Shown one piece after another: positions 5,879-12,294 of a stretch of 12,792 bases of DNA. This stretch comes from Alphaproteobacteria bacterium (GTDB taxonomy: Bacteria > Pseudomonadota > Alphaproteobacteria > Sphingomonadales > Sphingomonadaceae). The stretch is from assembly GCA_028869975.1 (NCBI GenBank), contig JAGWQR010000289.1, positions 1 to 12,792 on the forward strand, given 5' to 3'. The translations under genes were made by a program, and so were the position numbers. Positions within the stretch are counted from its first letter, which is position 1. The number at the start of each line of letters is the position of its first letter. The notes under the pieces were generated by a model, which worked only from the letters and a program-made list of their open reading frames with translations, was not told where the DNA came from and made no database searches.

Positions 5879-7207
5879 ATGAGCGACCTGTTTGGCGATG
5901 ATGCGAAGGATGCGCTGGTGAGTTCTGTAGCCATACAGCCCAAAGCCCCGCTCGCCGATCGGCTGCGTCCCAAAAGCATCGATGAAATTGTCGGGCAAGC
6001 GCATCTCACCGGGCCGGATGGCGCGCTCACCCGGATGATTGGCGCGGGTCATCTGCCATCGCTCATCCTGTGGGGGCCTCCGGGCACGGGAAAAACCAGT
6101 ATGGCGCGCTTGCTCGCGGATGCGGTCGCGATGCATTTCGAAGCAATTTCGGCAGTGTTTTCGGGCGTGGCCGATCTCAAGAAAATGTTTGTGCTGGCCG
6201 AGCAGCGGCGACACAGCGGGCCGCGCACCTTGCTGTTCGTGGATGAGATTCACCGCTTCAACCGCGCGCAGCAAGACGGCTTTCTGCCCTATGTTGAAAG
6301 CGGGGTCATCACTCTGGTTGGTGCCACCACCGAAAACCCGTCGTTTGAACTTAATGCCGCACTGCTCAGCCGCGCGCAGGTACTGATCCTCAACCGGCTG
6401 GATGCTGCGGCGCTGGCAGCATTGCTGGCGCGGGCGGAGCAGGAGAGCATCCCGCTTCGGCTTACCGAAGACGCCCGCACGGCGCTGATCGAGACTGCCG
6501 ATGGCGATGGCCGTTTCCTGCTCAATCAGGTTGAGGTGCTGCTGTCACTGGGCCGCACCGAACCGCTTGACCGTGCCGGGCTGCAAGCCATTCTCCAGCG
6601 TCGCGTCGCGATTTATGACAAGGACAGGGAAGGACATTACAACCTTATCTCGGCGCTGCACAAATCGCTGCGTGGTTCTGATCCACAGGCTGCGCTCTAC
6701 TATCTGGCGCGGATGCTGGTGGCGGGTGAAGAGCCGCTCTATGTGCTCCGCCGCCTGACCCGCTTTGCCTCCGAAGACATTGGCTTGGCGGACCCGCAGG
6801 CGCTGGTGCAGTGTTTGGCCGCCAAGGACGCCTATGATTTTCTGGGGAGCCCCGAGGGCGAGCTGGCAATTGTGCAGGCGTGCCTTTACCTCGCCACCGC
6901 GCCAAAATCGAACGCCGCCTACAAGGCTCAGAAAGCAGCTTGGGAGAAGGCCCGCAACACCGGCTCGCTGATGCCGCCGGCGCATATCCTCAACGCCCCG
7001 ACCAAGCTGATGAAAGAGGCCGGCTATGGCGCGGGCTATGTCTATGATCCCGATACGCCGGAGGGTTTTTCGCGTGCGAGTTACTGGCCCGAAGGCATGG
7101 CGCGCCAGAATTTTTACATCCCTTCCCAACACGGTCTTGAAGCAAAAATCTCTGAGAGAATAGCTTTTTGGAGCAAACTGCGTGCGCAGCGCCCGACCGG
7201 CTCATAA
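5879..7207 (+). CDS. rarA: Replication-associated recombination protein A (AAA+ ATPase)
   Basis: RarA (MgsA) is a clamp-loader-like AAA+ ATPase that acts on gaps and ends at stalled replication forks, with single-strand-binding protein as partner. The 442-residue protein has the normal length. It shows an N-terminal LADRLRPKSIDEIVGQAHL box, Walker A GPPGTGKT (66-73), Walker B LLFVDEIHRFN (118-128) and sensor 1 GATTENPSF (148-156). An arginine-finger stretch LLSRAQV and the sensor-2 region GDGRFLLNQVE follow. The C-terminal tetramerisation domain has the family stretches HYNLISALHKSLRGSDPQAA, GSPEGELAI and LNAPTKLMKE. The start follows the glycosyltransferase stop by 3 bases, and the leader forms a hairpin rather than offering a clear ribosome binding site, so translational coupling is likely. 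Confidence 0.96.
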   Translation: MSDLFGDDAKDALVSSVAIQPKAPLADRLRPKSIDEIVGQAHLTGPDGALTRMIGAGHLPSLILWGPPGTGKTSMARLLADAVAMHFEAISAVFSGVADLKKMFVLAEQRRHSGPRTLLFVDEIHRFNRAQQDGFLPYVESGVITLVGATTENPSFELNAALLSRAQVLILNRLDAAALAALLARAEQESIPLRLTEDARTALIETADGDGRFLLNQVEVLLSLGRTEPLDRAGLQAILQRRVAIYDKDREGHYNLISALHKSLRGSDPQAALYYLARMLVAGEEPLYVLRRLTRFASEDIGLADPQALVQCLAAKDAYDFLGSPEGELAIVQACLYLATAPKSNAAYKAQKAAWEKARNTGSLMPPAHILNAPTKLMKEAGYGAGYVYDPDTPEGFSRASYWPEGMARQNFYIPSQHGLEAKISERIAFWSKLRAQRPTGS

Positions 7208-7209
7208 AA

Positions 7210-7243
7210 TAGGTGAATACGGACTCGCATTCGCCTAAATTTT
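7210..7243 (+). terminator. Weak hairpin after rarA, possible terminator
   Basis: TAGGTGAAT (7210-7218) pairs with ATTCGCCTA (7229-7237), nine pairs with one G-U, around a 10-base loop. AATTTTA follows. The stem is AT-rich and the T run short, so termination may be partial. Confidence 0.45.
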
Positions 7244-7274
7244 AGATTAACCAGTAGGCACAGGTGAAGTCAGT

Positions 7275-7279
7275 AGGGG
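7275..7279 (+). promoter_or_regulatory. Ribosome binding site deciding the start of the membrane protein
   Basis: AGGGG lies 8 bases before the ATG at 7288. The upstream in-frame GTG at 7264 has no comparable site and would put this sequence inside the coding region, so the shorter form starting at 7288 is preferred. Confidence 0.6.
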
Positions 7280-7287
7280 TATCAGTG

Positions 7288-8478
7288 ATGGACTTTCAAA
7301 GCACACTACAGAATTATGGCCTGAATATCGATATGGATGTCTTGCAGCATGGCCTGCTGCTTATCGGCTCCATCGCCTTGATTCTCATTGTCACATGGCT
7401 GGCAGCCAAGATTGCCAAATGGATGTTTGCCAAGCTGATTGACCGGATTCCTCTGCTCCAGCGGCAGGCAGGGGGCGGCGAATCAGTAGGGGCTGCGCTC
7501 GGACGGATCGTCTCCTTGCTGATCTGGCTGCTCGGCCTGATCGCGGTGCTTCAAAAGCTCGGGCTCAATAATGTGCTGGTGCCGTTGCAGAATCTCGTCA
7601 ACCAGCTCTTCCATTTCGTGCCGAATATCGTCGGCGGTGCGATCATCTTTTTTGTGGGTACAATTGTGGCGAAAATCGCTTCGCAACTGGTGGAAACCAC
7701 GCTGGTCACGGCGAATGCTGATCAATGGGCGGCCAAAGCAGGATTTGGTGAACTGAGCGGTGATGCGCCCTCAAATATGGGTCTGAGCAAGATTCTCAGC
7801 ACCTTGCTCTATGCCATCATCATGATCCTGTTCGCGATTGCGGGCTTGCAGGCGCTCGGGATTTCGTCGATTTCGGAACCGGCTGTCGCCATGCTCAGCA
7901 CCGTGTTCAATGCCATTCCGCGCTTCATTCTGGCGGGTGTGCTGCTCGGGATCGGCTTTATCATCGGCAAATTTGTCAAGCGGCTGATCGAGCAGGTGAT
8001 GCCGTCGCTGGGGGTGGATAATTCGGTGGCATCGCTGAACATCCTGCCTGCTGGCACCAGTGCCTCAGCACTTCTCGGCAACCTGTCGATGACCGCGATT
8101 ATGCTGCTGATCGGTATCCAGGCACTGCAATCGCTGCAATTCGGGCCGCTGACCGATATTCTGACGCAAGTCGTCAATCTGGGCGGGCGCGTGCTGTTCG
8201 GCGCAGTGATAATTGGGGCGGGGGTGATGCTTGCCCAAATGGTTGCCAAACTGATGGCCGGCGCCACGGGTACGGACGGTATTGCAAACAAGATCGTGCG
8301 CTATGCGATCGTTGCGCTCAGCATCGCAATGGGGCTGCATTTCATGGGCCTGGCAGATAAGATTGTCGATATGGCGTTCGGGCTTATTCTGGGTTCGGCG
8401 GCGGTGGCGGCGGCCATTGCATTCGGCCTGGGTGGGCGTGAAGCTGCGGCGAAGGCACTCGACAAGCTCGACAAATAA
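7288..8478 (+). CDS. Multi-pass membrane protein of the mechanosensitive-channel TM-helix family
   Basis: The 396-residue inner-membrane protein has about nine hydrophobic segments (near 22-40, 73-90, 112-132, 171-191, 208-230, 266-285, 300-322, 337-355 and 362-382). Several share a repeated pattern: compare VPNIVGGAIIFFVGTIVAK, IPRFILAGVLLGIGFIIGK and VNLGGRVLFGAVIIGAG. This is the conserved TM-helix repeat of proteins annotated near MscS channels. The last segment, GLILGSAAVAAAIAFGLGG, resembles the pore-lining helix of MscS. The protein then ends after REAAAKALDKLDK, so the MscS beta domain and cytoplasmic cage are absent. Whether it gates ions under osmotic stress is inference. It stands alone between two hairpins and is probably its own transcription unit. 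Confidence 0.85.
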   Translation: MDFQSTLQNYGLNIDMDVLQHGLLLIGSIALILIVTWLAAKIAKWMFAKLIDRIPLLQRQAGGGESVGAALGRIVSLLIWLLGLIAVLQKLGLNNVLVPLQNLVNQLFHFVPNIVGGAIIFFVGTIVAKIASQLVETTLVTANADQWAAKAGFGELSGDAPSNMGLSKILSTLLYAIIMILFAIAGLQALGISSISEPAVAMLSTVFNAIPRFILAGVLLGIGFIIGKFVKRLIEQVMPSLGVDNSVASLNILPAGTSASALLGNLSMTAIMLLIGIQALQSLQFGPLTDILTQVVNLGGRVLFGAVIIGAGVMLAQMVAKLMAGATGTDGIANKIVRYAIVALSIAMGLHFMGLADKIVDMAFGLILGSAAVAAAIAFGLGGREAAAKALDKLDK

Positions 8479-8513
8479 CCACAGATGCAGCGCGACACAT
8501 AACCACAGGTGCA
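8475..8513. repeat. 15-bp direct repeat, ATAACCACAGRTGCA
   Basis: Two copies, at 8475-8489 and 8499-8513, differ at one base (A or G). They repeat every 24 bases. The first copy contains the stop codon of the membrane protein gene. The pair lies just before the terminator. No function is evident. Confidence 0.7.
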
Positions 8514-8519
8514 CAAAAT

Positions 8520-8551
8520 CGTCCGGCCTCCGTTGCGGGGCTGGACGTTTT
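8520..8551 (+). terminator. Rho-independent terminator after the membrane protein gene
   Basis: CGTCCGGCC (8520-8528) pairs with GGCTGGACG (8539-8547), nine pairs with one G-U. The 10-base loop can itself pair CCG with CGG. TTTT follows at 8548-8551. It isolates the tRNA gene from upstream transcription. Confidence 0.85.
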
Positions 8552-8560
8552 ATGCGCTTT

Positions 8561-8588
8561 GGCGCATGGGGTCATGCGTCGCCCATGC

Positions 8589-8591
<3 letters not shown>
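8561..8591. repeat. Perfect 10-bp inverted repeat running into the 5' end of the tRNA gene
   Basis: GGCGCATGGG (8561-8570) and CCCATGCGCC (8582-8591) are exact reverse complements around an 11-base loop. The last three bases of the 3' arm are the first three of the mature tRNA-Thr. In the precursor this hairpin would compete with the acceptor stem at the RNase P cleavage site. It could alternatively be a protein-binding site in the tRNA promoter. Confidence 0.6.
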
Positions 8592-8664
<73 letters not shown>

Positions 8665-8678
8665 TATTTCTCAAGGAC

Positions 8679-8686
8679 TTAGCAAT
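8679..8686. repeat. Candidate left target-site duplication of the IS element
   Basis: TTAGCAAT here and TTGGCAAT at 10757-10764 match at 7 of 8 bases and flank the element. Duplications of 8 bp are usual for the IS1595 family. The mismatch, and a one-base asymmetry relative to the inverted repeats, mean this could be chance or an old insertion. Confidence 0.4.
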
Positions 8687-8692
8687 TATTTT

Positions 8693-8717
8693 GGGGCGTA
8701 TATACCTGTCTGACCCA
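8693..8717. repeat. Left terminal inverted repeat of the IS element
   Basis: The 25 bases beginning GGGGCGTATATAC and ending TCTGACCCA match the reverse complement of 10725-10749 at 20 of 25 positions without gaps. The inner blocks TATATAC and TCTGACCCA are identical. Confidence 0.9.
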
Positions 8718-8753
8718 ATAGTGAGAACGACCAGCTAAATCCGCTAGGCTATA

Positions 8754-8900
8754 TCATTTCGTTGGAAGTTTCTTGCCGCCTTCAGTCAAGCGCACCGGAT
8801 CAGCTTCGCGCCGTTTTGAGCCAAGAAAGTTTGAGCCTGTTACCACCTTTTGGCCTGTCTCTGCCTCAATTTGTTTTCGCGCGCCGCCCGCAATGGAGCC
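8754..8900 (-). other. Out-of-frame C-terminal tail of the BRO-N/DinD-like passenger
   Basis: Read on the minus strand in a different frame from the gene above it, this stretch is open to a stop at 8754-8756. It encodes SIAGGARKQIEAETGQKVV followed by TGSNFLGSKRREADPVRL and TEGGKKLPTK. The pattern AR-K-x-I/L-E-x-x-T/S-G-x-x-VV is the usual C-terminus of DinD- and BRO-N-type proteins. One extra base at the CCCC run (8899-8902) would join it to the passenger frame and give a 333-residue protein. The tail is therefore probably part of the original gene, lost by a one-base deletion, or expressed by slippage. Confidence 0.75.
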
Positions 8901-9754
8901 CCGCCAGCCTGCGCGGCTTGGCCGAGTTCATATAGCCCTTGGGCGTCCCGTTGCTTTGTGATCGTCGTTGACGACGTTTCGCCTAGCATCGTTAGAATTA
9001 GTTCTAAATCTGTCATGTGATCGCGGAGGTTTTGGCTGCTTAGGCCCTTAATTCGTTTGTGTTGCGCCACCCCCACTCCAAATGTGTTTTCCGAGATAAT
9101 GTTGGATAGAATACCGTAATGTTTATCCTCTGACGCGCCTCGCTTTTGCCATTCGCGGGTCAGTTCCTTGCGAGAAACGATAGATCGAACGCGCTTTTCG
9201 ATCCAATCGTCAGTGCGACCTTGCAATTGGTATGTCAAAATCGCCCGTTTGATCGCCAATTCAGGGTCTTGGGTTTCCTGAATCCGTTCAAAGCCAACCT
9301 TCGCAAGCCATCGCCGAACTGGTTCTGCTTTAGGCGACGGGACAGACTGGATTATGCGAAACATTATTTCGGTATTTGCCACCTCCGAAGCCCGCATTTT
9401 TCCATCAGTGGTTGGTAGAGGCAGATTTCCGATATTATCGGAAATGTCATCAAACCCCTCATTTCTCTCCATTTTTGCCTTTAAATCGCTCCAATATTTG
9501 CTTGGGCGGTCTGTATCGGTAAGCGCTGCAATCATGTCCACGATTGAGAACATCCATTCGCCATCGTGCAGCACACGGCGAATATCACGCCCCTTGAATT
9601 TGACAATTTCTAACTGACCGTTGTGAACCAAGTCAGTATCTGGCCCCCTCGTCTCGGCTAGCTCTTCTTTTGTAACAGCGCCAAAGCGTTCTAACGCTTC
9701 TCCAAAGGGCATATCGACCCCAAAGGCTTCATCATATTTGCGGTCATTCGTCAT
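8840..9754 (-). CDS. BRO-N/DinD-like passenger protein of the IS element, probably frameshifted near its end
   Basis: The 304-residue frame has a BRO-N-like domain at about 48-160, with VKFKGRDIRRVLHDGEWMFS, a central IVDMIAALTDTDRPSKYWSDLK and the end PVRRWLAKVGFERI. A middle region resembles the DNA-damage-inducible protein DinD: GILSNIISENTFGVGVAQHK (about 214-233), KGLSSQNLRDHMTDLELILTML and TITKQRDAQGLYELGQAAQAGG (264-285). After GG at 284-285 the sequence becomes Arg-rich and stops, while the expected tail continues in another frame. BRO-N domains bind DNA in phage and viral regulators. DinD in Escherichia coli antagonises RecA filaments. The role here is unknown. The ATG overlaps the transposase stop, so it is translated from the transposase message. 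No catalytic motif is visible. Confidence 0.8.
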   Translation of the reverse strand: MTNDRKYDEAFGVDMPFGEALERFGAVTKEELAETRGPDTDLVHNGQLEIVKFKGRDIRRVLHDGEWMFSIVDMIAALTDTDRPSKYWSDLKAKMERNEGFDDISDNIGNLPLPTTDGKMRASEVANTEIMFRIIQSVPSPKAEPVRRWLAKVGFERIQETQDPELAIKRAILTYQLQGRTDDWIEKRVRSIVSRKELTREWQKRGASEDKHYGILSNIISENTFGVGVAQHKRIKGLSSQNLRDHMTDLELILTMLGETSSTTITKQRDAQGLYELGQAAQAGGAPLRAARENKLRQRQAKRW

Positions 9755-10683
9755 GCGATAAGAGCCTTGTATGTCAGTCGGCCATTGGTCTGACCAAGAA
9801 GCGCATTAACTCGCTCCCCTTCGCCGGACTCACGAAGATTAAAGCGCCACGTCATTTCACCAAGATAGCGCGAAAGGTGTTTGGGTGAAAGGTGATGGTG
9901 AGTGCCGATAATCTGGCGCTTGAACAGCGCCCAAACTGACTCAATCCCGTTCGTATGGATGCAGTAATGGCGGACATATTCGCCCGCACTGTGATTGACG
10001 CGGTGATGATTGTAAGTGTTGCCCAGCCCTACAAAAGAGCCGTGCCCATCTGTCATAAGGTTCGCGCCAACTGCAACATTCTCGCGTATCACTGATTGGA
10101 CATTACGGGCGCTCATATTTGGCGTAATACCAGTCCGAAGTTCGCCCTCCCGCTCTAACAACCCAAGAACGGCAACCTTGCCAGCGCCGCCCTGCTTGCC
10201 GCCAGTGCGTTGCCAAGCATGTTTATTCTTCTCTTTGCCGCCGATGAATGTTTCGTCAGCTTCGACCTCACCCACGAGGGAACGCGTGAATGAGCGGGTT
10301 TGCGCAGCATGGCGTAAGCGATGCAACATGAACCATGCCGACTTTTGTGTGACCCCGATGTCTTTTGCGAGCTGGGTGCTAGCAATGCCCTTCTTGTGCG
10401 AGGTGATTAGCCATATAGCCATCATCCACTTGCGCAATTCGATTTTGCTGTCCTCAAAGATGGTGCCAACGCGGATCGAAAACCGCTTGCGGCATGTTCC
10501 GCACTTGTGATTGCGGCCATCGGAGAAATGATAAACCTTAGAACTGCCACAATGGGGGCAATATGCACCGTCTTTCCAACGGATCGCGGTGAAATGGTCA
10601 ATAGCTGATTGTTCATCGGGAAATGCCGCCATCATCTGAATGAGCGTATTGAAATGCTGCATGGCGGAGGCTTTCGTTGTCAT
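9751..10683 (-). CDS. IS1595-family (ISXO2-like) transposase
   Basis: The 310-residue transposase has an N-terminal zinc ribbon with Cys42, Cys45, Cys61 and Cys64 (YCPHCG and CGTCRKRF). A helix-turn-helix-like stretch follows (about 101-125, STQLAKDIGVTQKSAWFMLHRLR). The ISXO2-like DDE-type core has Asp143 in VEADETFIGG, Asp212 in LMTDGHGSF and Asn245/Glu248 in HTNGIESVWALFKR. Asn at the third position is the IS1595 family pattern. It appears intact at normal length. AGGGGG lies just before the ATG, closer than usual. An internal Met at residue 8 has no better site. Its stop overlaps the passenger start by 4 bases. Confidence 0.94.
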   Translation of the reverse strand: MTTKASAMQHFNTLIQMMAAFPDEQSAIDHFTAIRWKDGAYCPHCGSSKVYHFSDGRNHKCGTCRKRFSIRVGTIFEDSKIELRKWMMAIWLITSHKKGIASTQLAKDIGVTQKSAWFMLHRLRHAAQTRSFTRSLVGEVEADETFIGGKEKNKHAWQRTGGKQGGAGKVAVLGLLEREGELRTGITPNMSARNVQSVIRENVAVGANLMTDGHGSFVGLGNTYNHHRVNHSAGEYVRHYCIHTNGIESVWALFKRQIIGTHHHLSPKHLSRYLGEMTWRFNLRESGEGERVNALLGQTNGRLTYKALIA

Positions 10684-10724
10684 GCCCCCTTATATCAAAA
10701 GTTCAAGCCCATTGCAAGCGATGC

Positions 10725-10749
10725 TGGGTCAGATATGTATATAATTCCC
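10725..10749. repeat. Right terminal inverted repeat of the IS element
   Basis: TGGGTCAGATATGTATATAA and the next five bases, to CCC, are the inverted partner of 8693-8717 (20 of 25 matches). It lies 41 bases upstream of the transposase start, so it may overlap the transposase promoter. Confidence 0.9.
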
Positions 10750-10756
10750 AAAATAT

Positions 10757-10764
10757 TTGGCAAT
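10757..10764. repeat. Candidate right target-site duplication of the IS element
   Basis: TTGGCAAT matches TTAGCAAT at 8679-8686 at 7 of 8 positions. The same caution applies as for the left copy. Confidence 0.4.
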
Positions 10765-11347
10765 CTTCTTCCAGCCTTGCAAGCAACGACGTCTGGGGGT
10801 GATGGGTGCCGTCATGATTATTGCATTCCCTTGCTGTGGCTCCAACTTAGGTAATGGCGAACGCGTCCGTAATGTCGCAGTTGAATAGGTAATCATGCCC
10901 AGGCCCGCCCAAATGCTCGCGCCAACAGCGGCTAGAACCATTTATGATAACCAAGGCGTCACTGGGTGAGAAAATGGATCAGGCTTGTCGAAATATATTT
11001 CTGAGCCGAAGTTGCGCCGGTTCACGCATTAGAGAATAAGGGTTGCCTTAGCGCTCATGTTCAGGCTCTTGGCAAAGGAGTACCGGCAGTGTCGATCGAT
11101 TCTGAAGCGCTCGAAATCTATGATGCCGCGCTCGACCCTATTTTAGAAAGACAGCAATGCTGCGCTGTCAGCAATGCTCTATAGTAGCCATGATGCCAAA
11201 ATGGCCCTGCCCTGGCGCAGGAAGGCGAACAACATCGCCGCGATCTGGTCGCTCCTGGCGCGTTTGATATATCATTATGGGGATTACGCATGTGCTTGCA
11301 CGTAGCTGCACGTTGTGTTAGGGACTATTTTGGTTCATTTCTGACCC
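10765..11347. other. Non-coding or decayed stretch between the IS element and the toxin-antitoxin genes
   Basis: About 580 bases hold no convincing intact gene. A 70-codon minus-strand frame (10729-10941) has a hydrophobic start but no ribosome binding site, and its end lies in the IS terminal repeat, so it is not called. A good ribosome binding site (AAGGAG, 11075-11080) precedes a short broken frame described separately. No tRNA, repeat array or clear hairpin terminator was seen. Confidence 0.6.
11089..11305 (+). pseudogene. Possible remnant of a LuxR-like regulator N-terminus
   Basis: A GTG lies 8 bases after AAGGAG and opens a 31-codon frame (VSIDSEALEIYDAALDPILE...) that stops at 11182-11184. 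The next frame is open from about 11153 to 11305 and reads NAALSAMLYSSHDAKMALPW and onward. IYDAALDP followed by a MLYSSHDA-type stretch recalls the N-terminal domain of some sphingomonad LuxR-type regulators. This is from memory of the pattern, not an alignment. A frameshift near 11152, at a 10-bp direct repeat CAGCAATGCT (11152-11161 and 11169-11178), would separate the two pieces. No DNA-binding domain follows. It may simply be non-coding. Confidence 0.3.
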
Positions 11348-11359
11348 GAGGAGGTTCGC

Positions 11360-11644
11360 ATGACCGAGACTGCCCAACACCCGTCGCGACGACATCAACA
11401 CGCCATCACCATCCGCTCTGATCGTGCCGCCGCGCGGCTCCAATTGCTCGCCAAGAGCGGGATGAGCCAGGTGGCGATCATCGAAGAGGCGCTCGAGCGG
11501 ATGCCTTTGCCCAAGACACTTGTCGATAAGGCGCAATTGCGGGCGCGGATCGATGCGATCTTGGCATCGATCGATCCCGCCCAGGTTCCAACAATGGCTG
11601 AATTTGATGCCGCGACCTATGATGAAAATGGCAATTGCCGATGA
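11360..11644 (+). CDS. VapB-type antitoxin (PSK transcription factor family)
   Basis: The 94-residue protein is the antitoxin of a type II pair. It should bind the operator upstream through an N-terminal ribbon-helix-helix and neutralise the following PIN nuclease through its C-terminus. The segment HAITIRSDRAAARLQLLAKSG (about 18-38) and the following helix MSQVAIIEEALERMP fit the Rv0623-like group. The C-terminal TMAEFDAATYDENGN is a plausible toxin-binding tail. A strong ribosome binding site, GAGGAGG (11348-11354), lies 5 bases before the ATG. It overlaps the toxin gene by 4 bases (ATGA), the usual arrangement. Autoregulation is inferred from the family; no operator was clearly identified. 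Confidence 0.85.
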   Translation: MTETAQHPSRRHQHAITIRSDRAAARLQLLAKSGMSQVAIIEEALERMPLPKTLVDKAQLRARIDAILASIDPAQVPTMAEFDAATYDENGNCR

Positions 11645-12048
11645 TTGTCGATACATCGGCGCTTGTGGCGATTGTCCGACGCGAGTCAGAATTTGAGGCC
11701 ATTTTTGAGGCGCTGCTGTCAACTTCAGCGCTCTTGCCGGCGCCAGCACGCGTTGAATTGGATCGCGTCGTGGGTAAAACAGCCCACGAAAGGCATTTGA
11801 CCGATGTATTGATCGGCGAGCTTGAAAGCTCAGGTCTTCAGATTATTCCGTTTGGTGATCATCACGCCAGCATTGCACGTGACGCAAATACCCGTTTTGG
11901 GCAAGGCAATGGCAAGGGCGGCGCGCTCAATCTGCTCGATCTGATGGTCTATGCCGTTGCCCAAGAACGCGGCCTGCCAATTTTGTGCACCGGCAAGGAT
12001 TTTGCGGCGACCGACGCAGTTATCCATCCGGCGAGCCGGGTCGGATGA
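11641..12048 (+). CDS. VapC-type PIN-domain ribonuclease toxin
   Basis: VapC toxins are magnesium-dependent RNases, often cutting tRNA or rRNA. The 135-residue protein covers the whole PIN fold, with conserved acidic residues at Asp4 (MIVDTSALVAIV), Glu39 (PAPARVELD), Asp100 (ALNLLDLMVYA) and Asp120/Asp125 (CTGKDFAATD). The usual GD before the third acid is LD here, but the acid itself is kept, so activity is plausible. The ATG at 11641 overlaps the antitoxin stop. A TTG at 11635 is in frame but less likely. Base composition and context fit an accessory region next to a mobile element. Confidence 0.87.
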   Translation: MIVDTSALVAIVRRESEFEAIFEALLSTSALLPAPARVELDRVVGKTAHERHLTDVLIGELESSGLQIIPFGDHHASIARDANTRFGQGNGKGGALNLLDLMVYAVAQERGLPILCTGKDFAATDAVIHPASRVG

Positions 12049-12294
12049 TCCTGCAATCGATCGGTTGCAATGCTCTACATTTTAAGTTGGTATCGGATTC
12101 AGGTCCAAGCGCGCGAGATTGCGGCGCTGACCGGCCATCCGATCTATGACAGCCAAATCATTGCCGCTGCGATCGACGCCGGCTGTACGCTCTTGTGGAG
12201 CGAGGATATGCAGCATCGCCACCAGGTGAGTACAGCACAGGGCAATGTAGTGATCCGCAACCCGTTCATGGACGATGTGGCGCATGATGGATGA
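12049..12294 (+). pseudogene. C-terminal fragment of a second PIN-domain toxin
   Basis: Directly after the VapC stop codon, and in the same frame, the sequence encodes the last half of a different PIN protein. It reads LSWYRIQVQAREIAALTGHP, then IYDSQIIAAAIDAGCTLLWSEDMQHRHQV and an end near VVIRNPF. The third and fourth acidic positions (YDSQ and SED) are present. The N-terminal half with the first Asp and Glu is missing, so it cannot form a working nuclease by itself. An ATG at 12070 could start a 74-residue product but has no good ribosome binding site. It is best explained as the remains of another toxin gene left by deletion or recombination. Confidence 0.75.

Larger units (their letters stand above)
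8687..10756 (-). mobile_element. IS1595-family insertion sequence with a BRO-N/DinD-like passenger gene
   Basis: This element of about 2.07 kb is bounded by imperfect terminal inverted repeats (8693-8717 and 10725-10749). It encodes on the minus strand a transposase of the IS1595/ISXO2-like type and a downstream passenger gene overlapping it by 4 bases. IS1595-family elements carrying passenger genes are known. The boundaries drawn here assume that TTAGCAAT/TTGGCAAT are the duplicated target. If the element ends at the GGG/CCC of the inverted repeats instead, it runs 8693-10749. Similarity between the two ends continues outward (TATTTT and AAAATA), which makes the exact tips uncertain by about six bases. 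It appears to have inserted in the spacer just beyond tRNA-Thr. Confidence 0.85.

Noticed and set aside
8773..8961. 62-codon plus-strand frame at the end of the passenger gene
   Set aside because: It is antisense to the passenger C-terminus, whose minus-strand reading gives a family-like tail.
10016..10510. 164-codon plus-strand frame opposite the transposase
   Set aside because: It is the antisense shadow of an intact transposase and has no independent family features.
10729..10941. 70-codon minus-strand frame with a hydrophobic start next to the IS
   Set aside because: It has no ribosome binding site, its end lies within the IS terminal repeat, and its sequence is not recognisable. Joining it across the IS would run into the tRNA gene.
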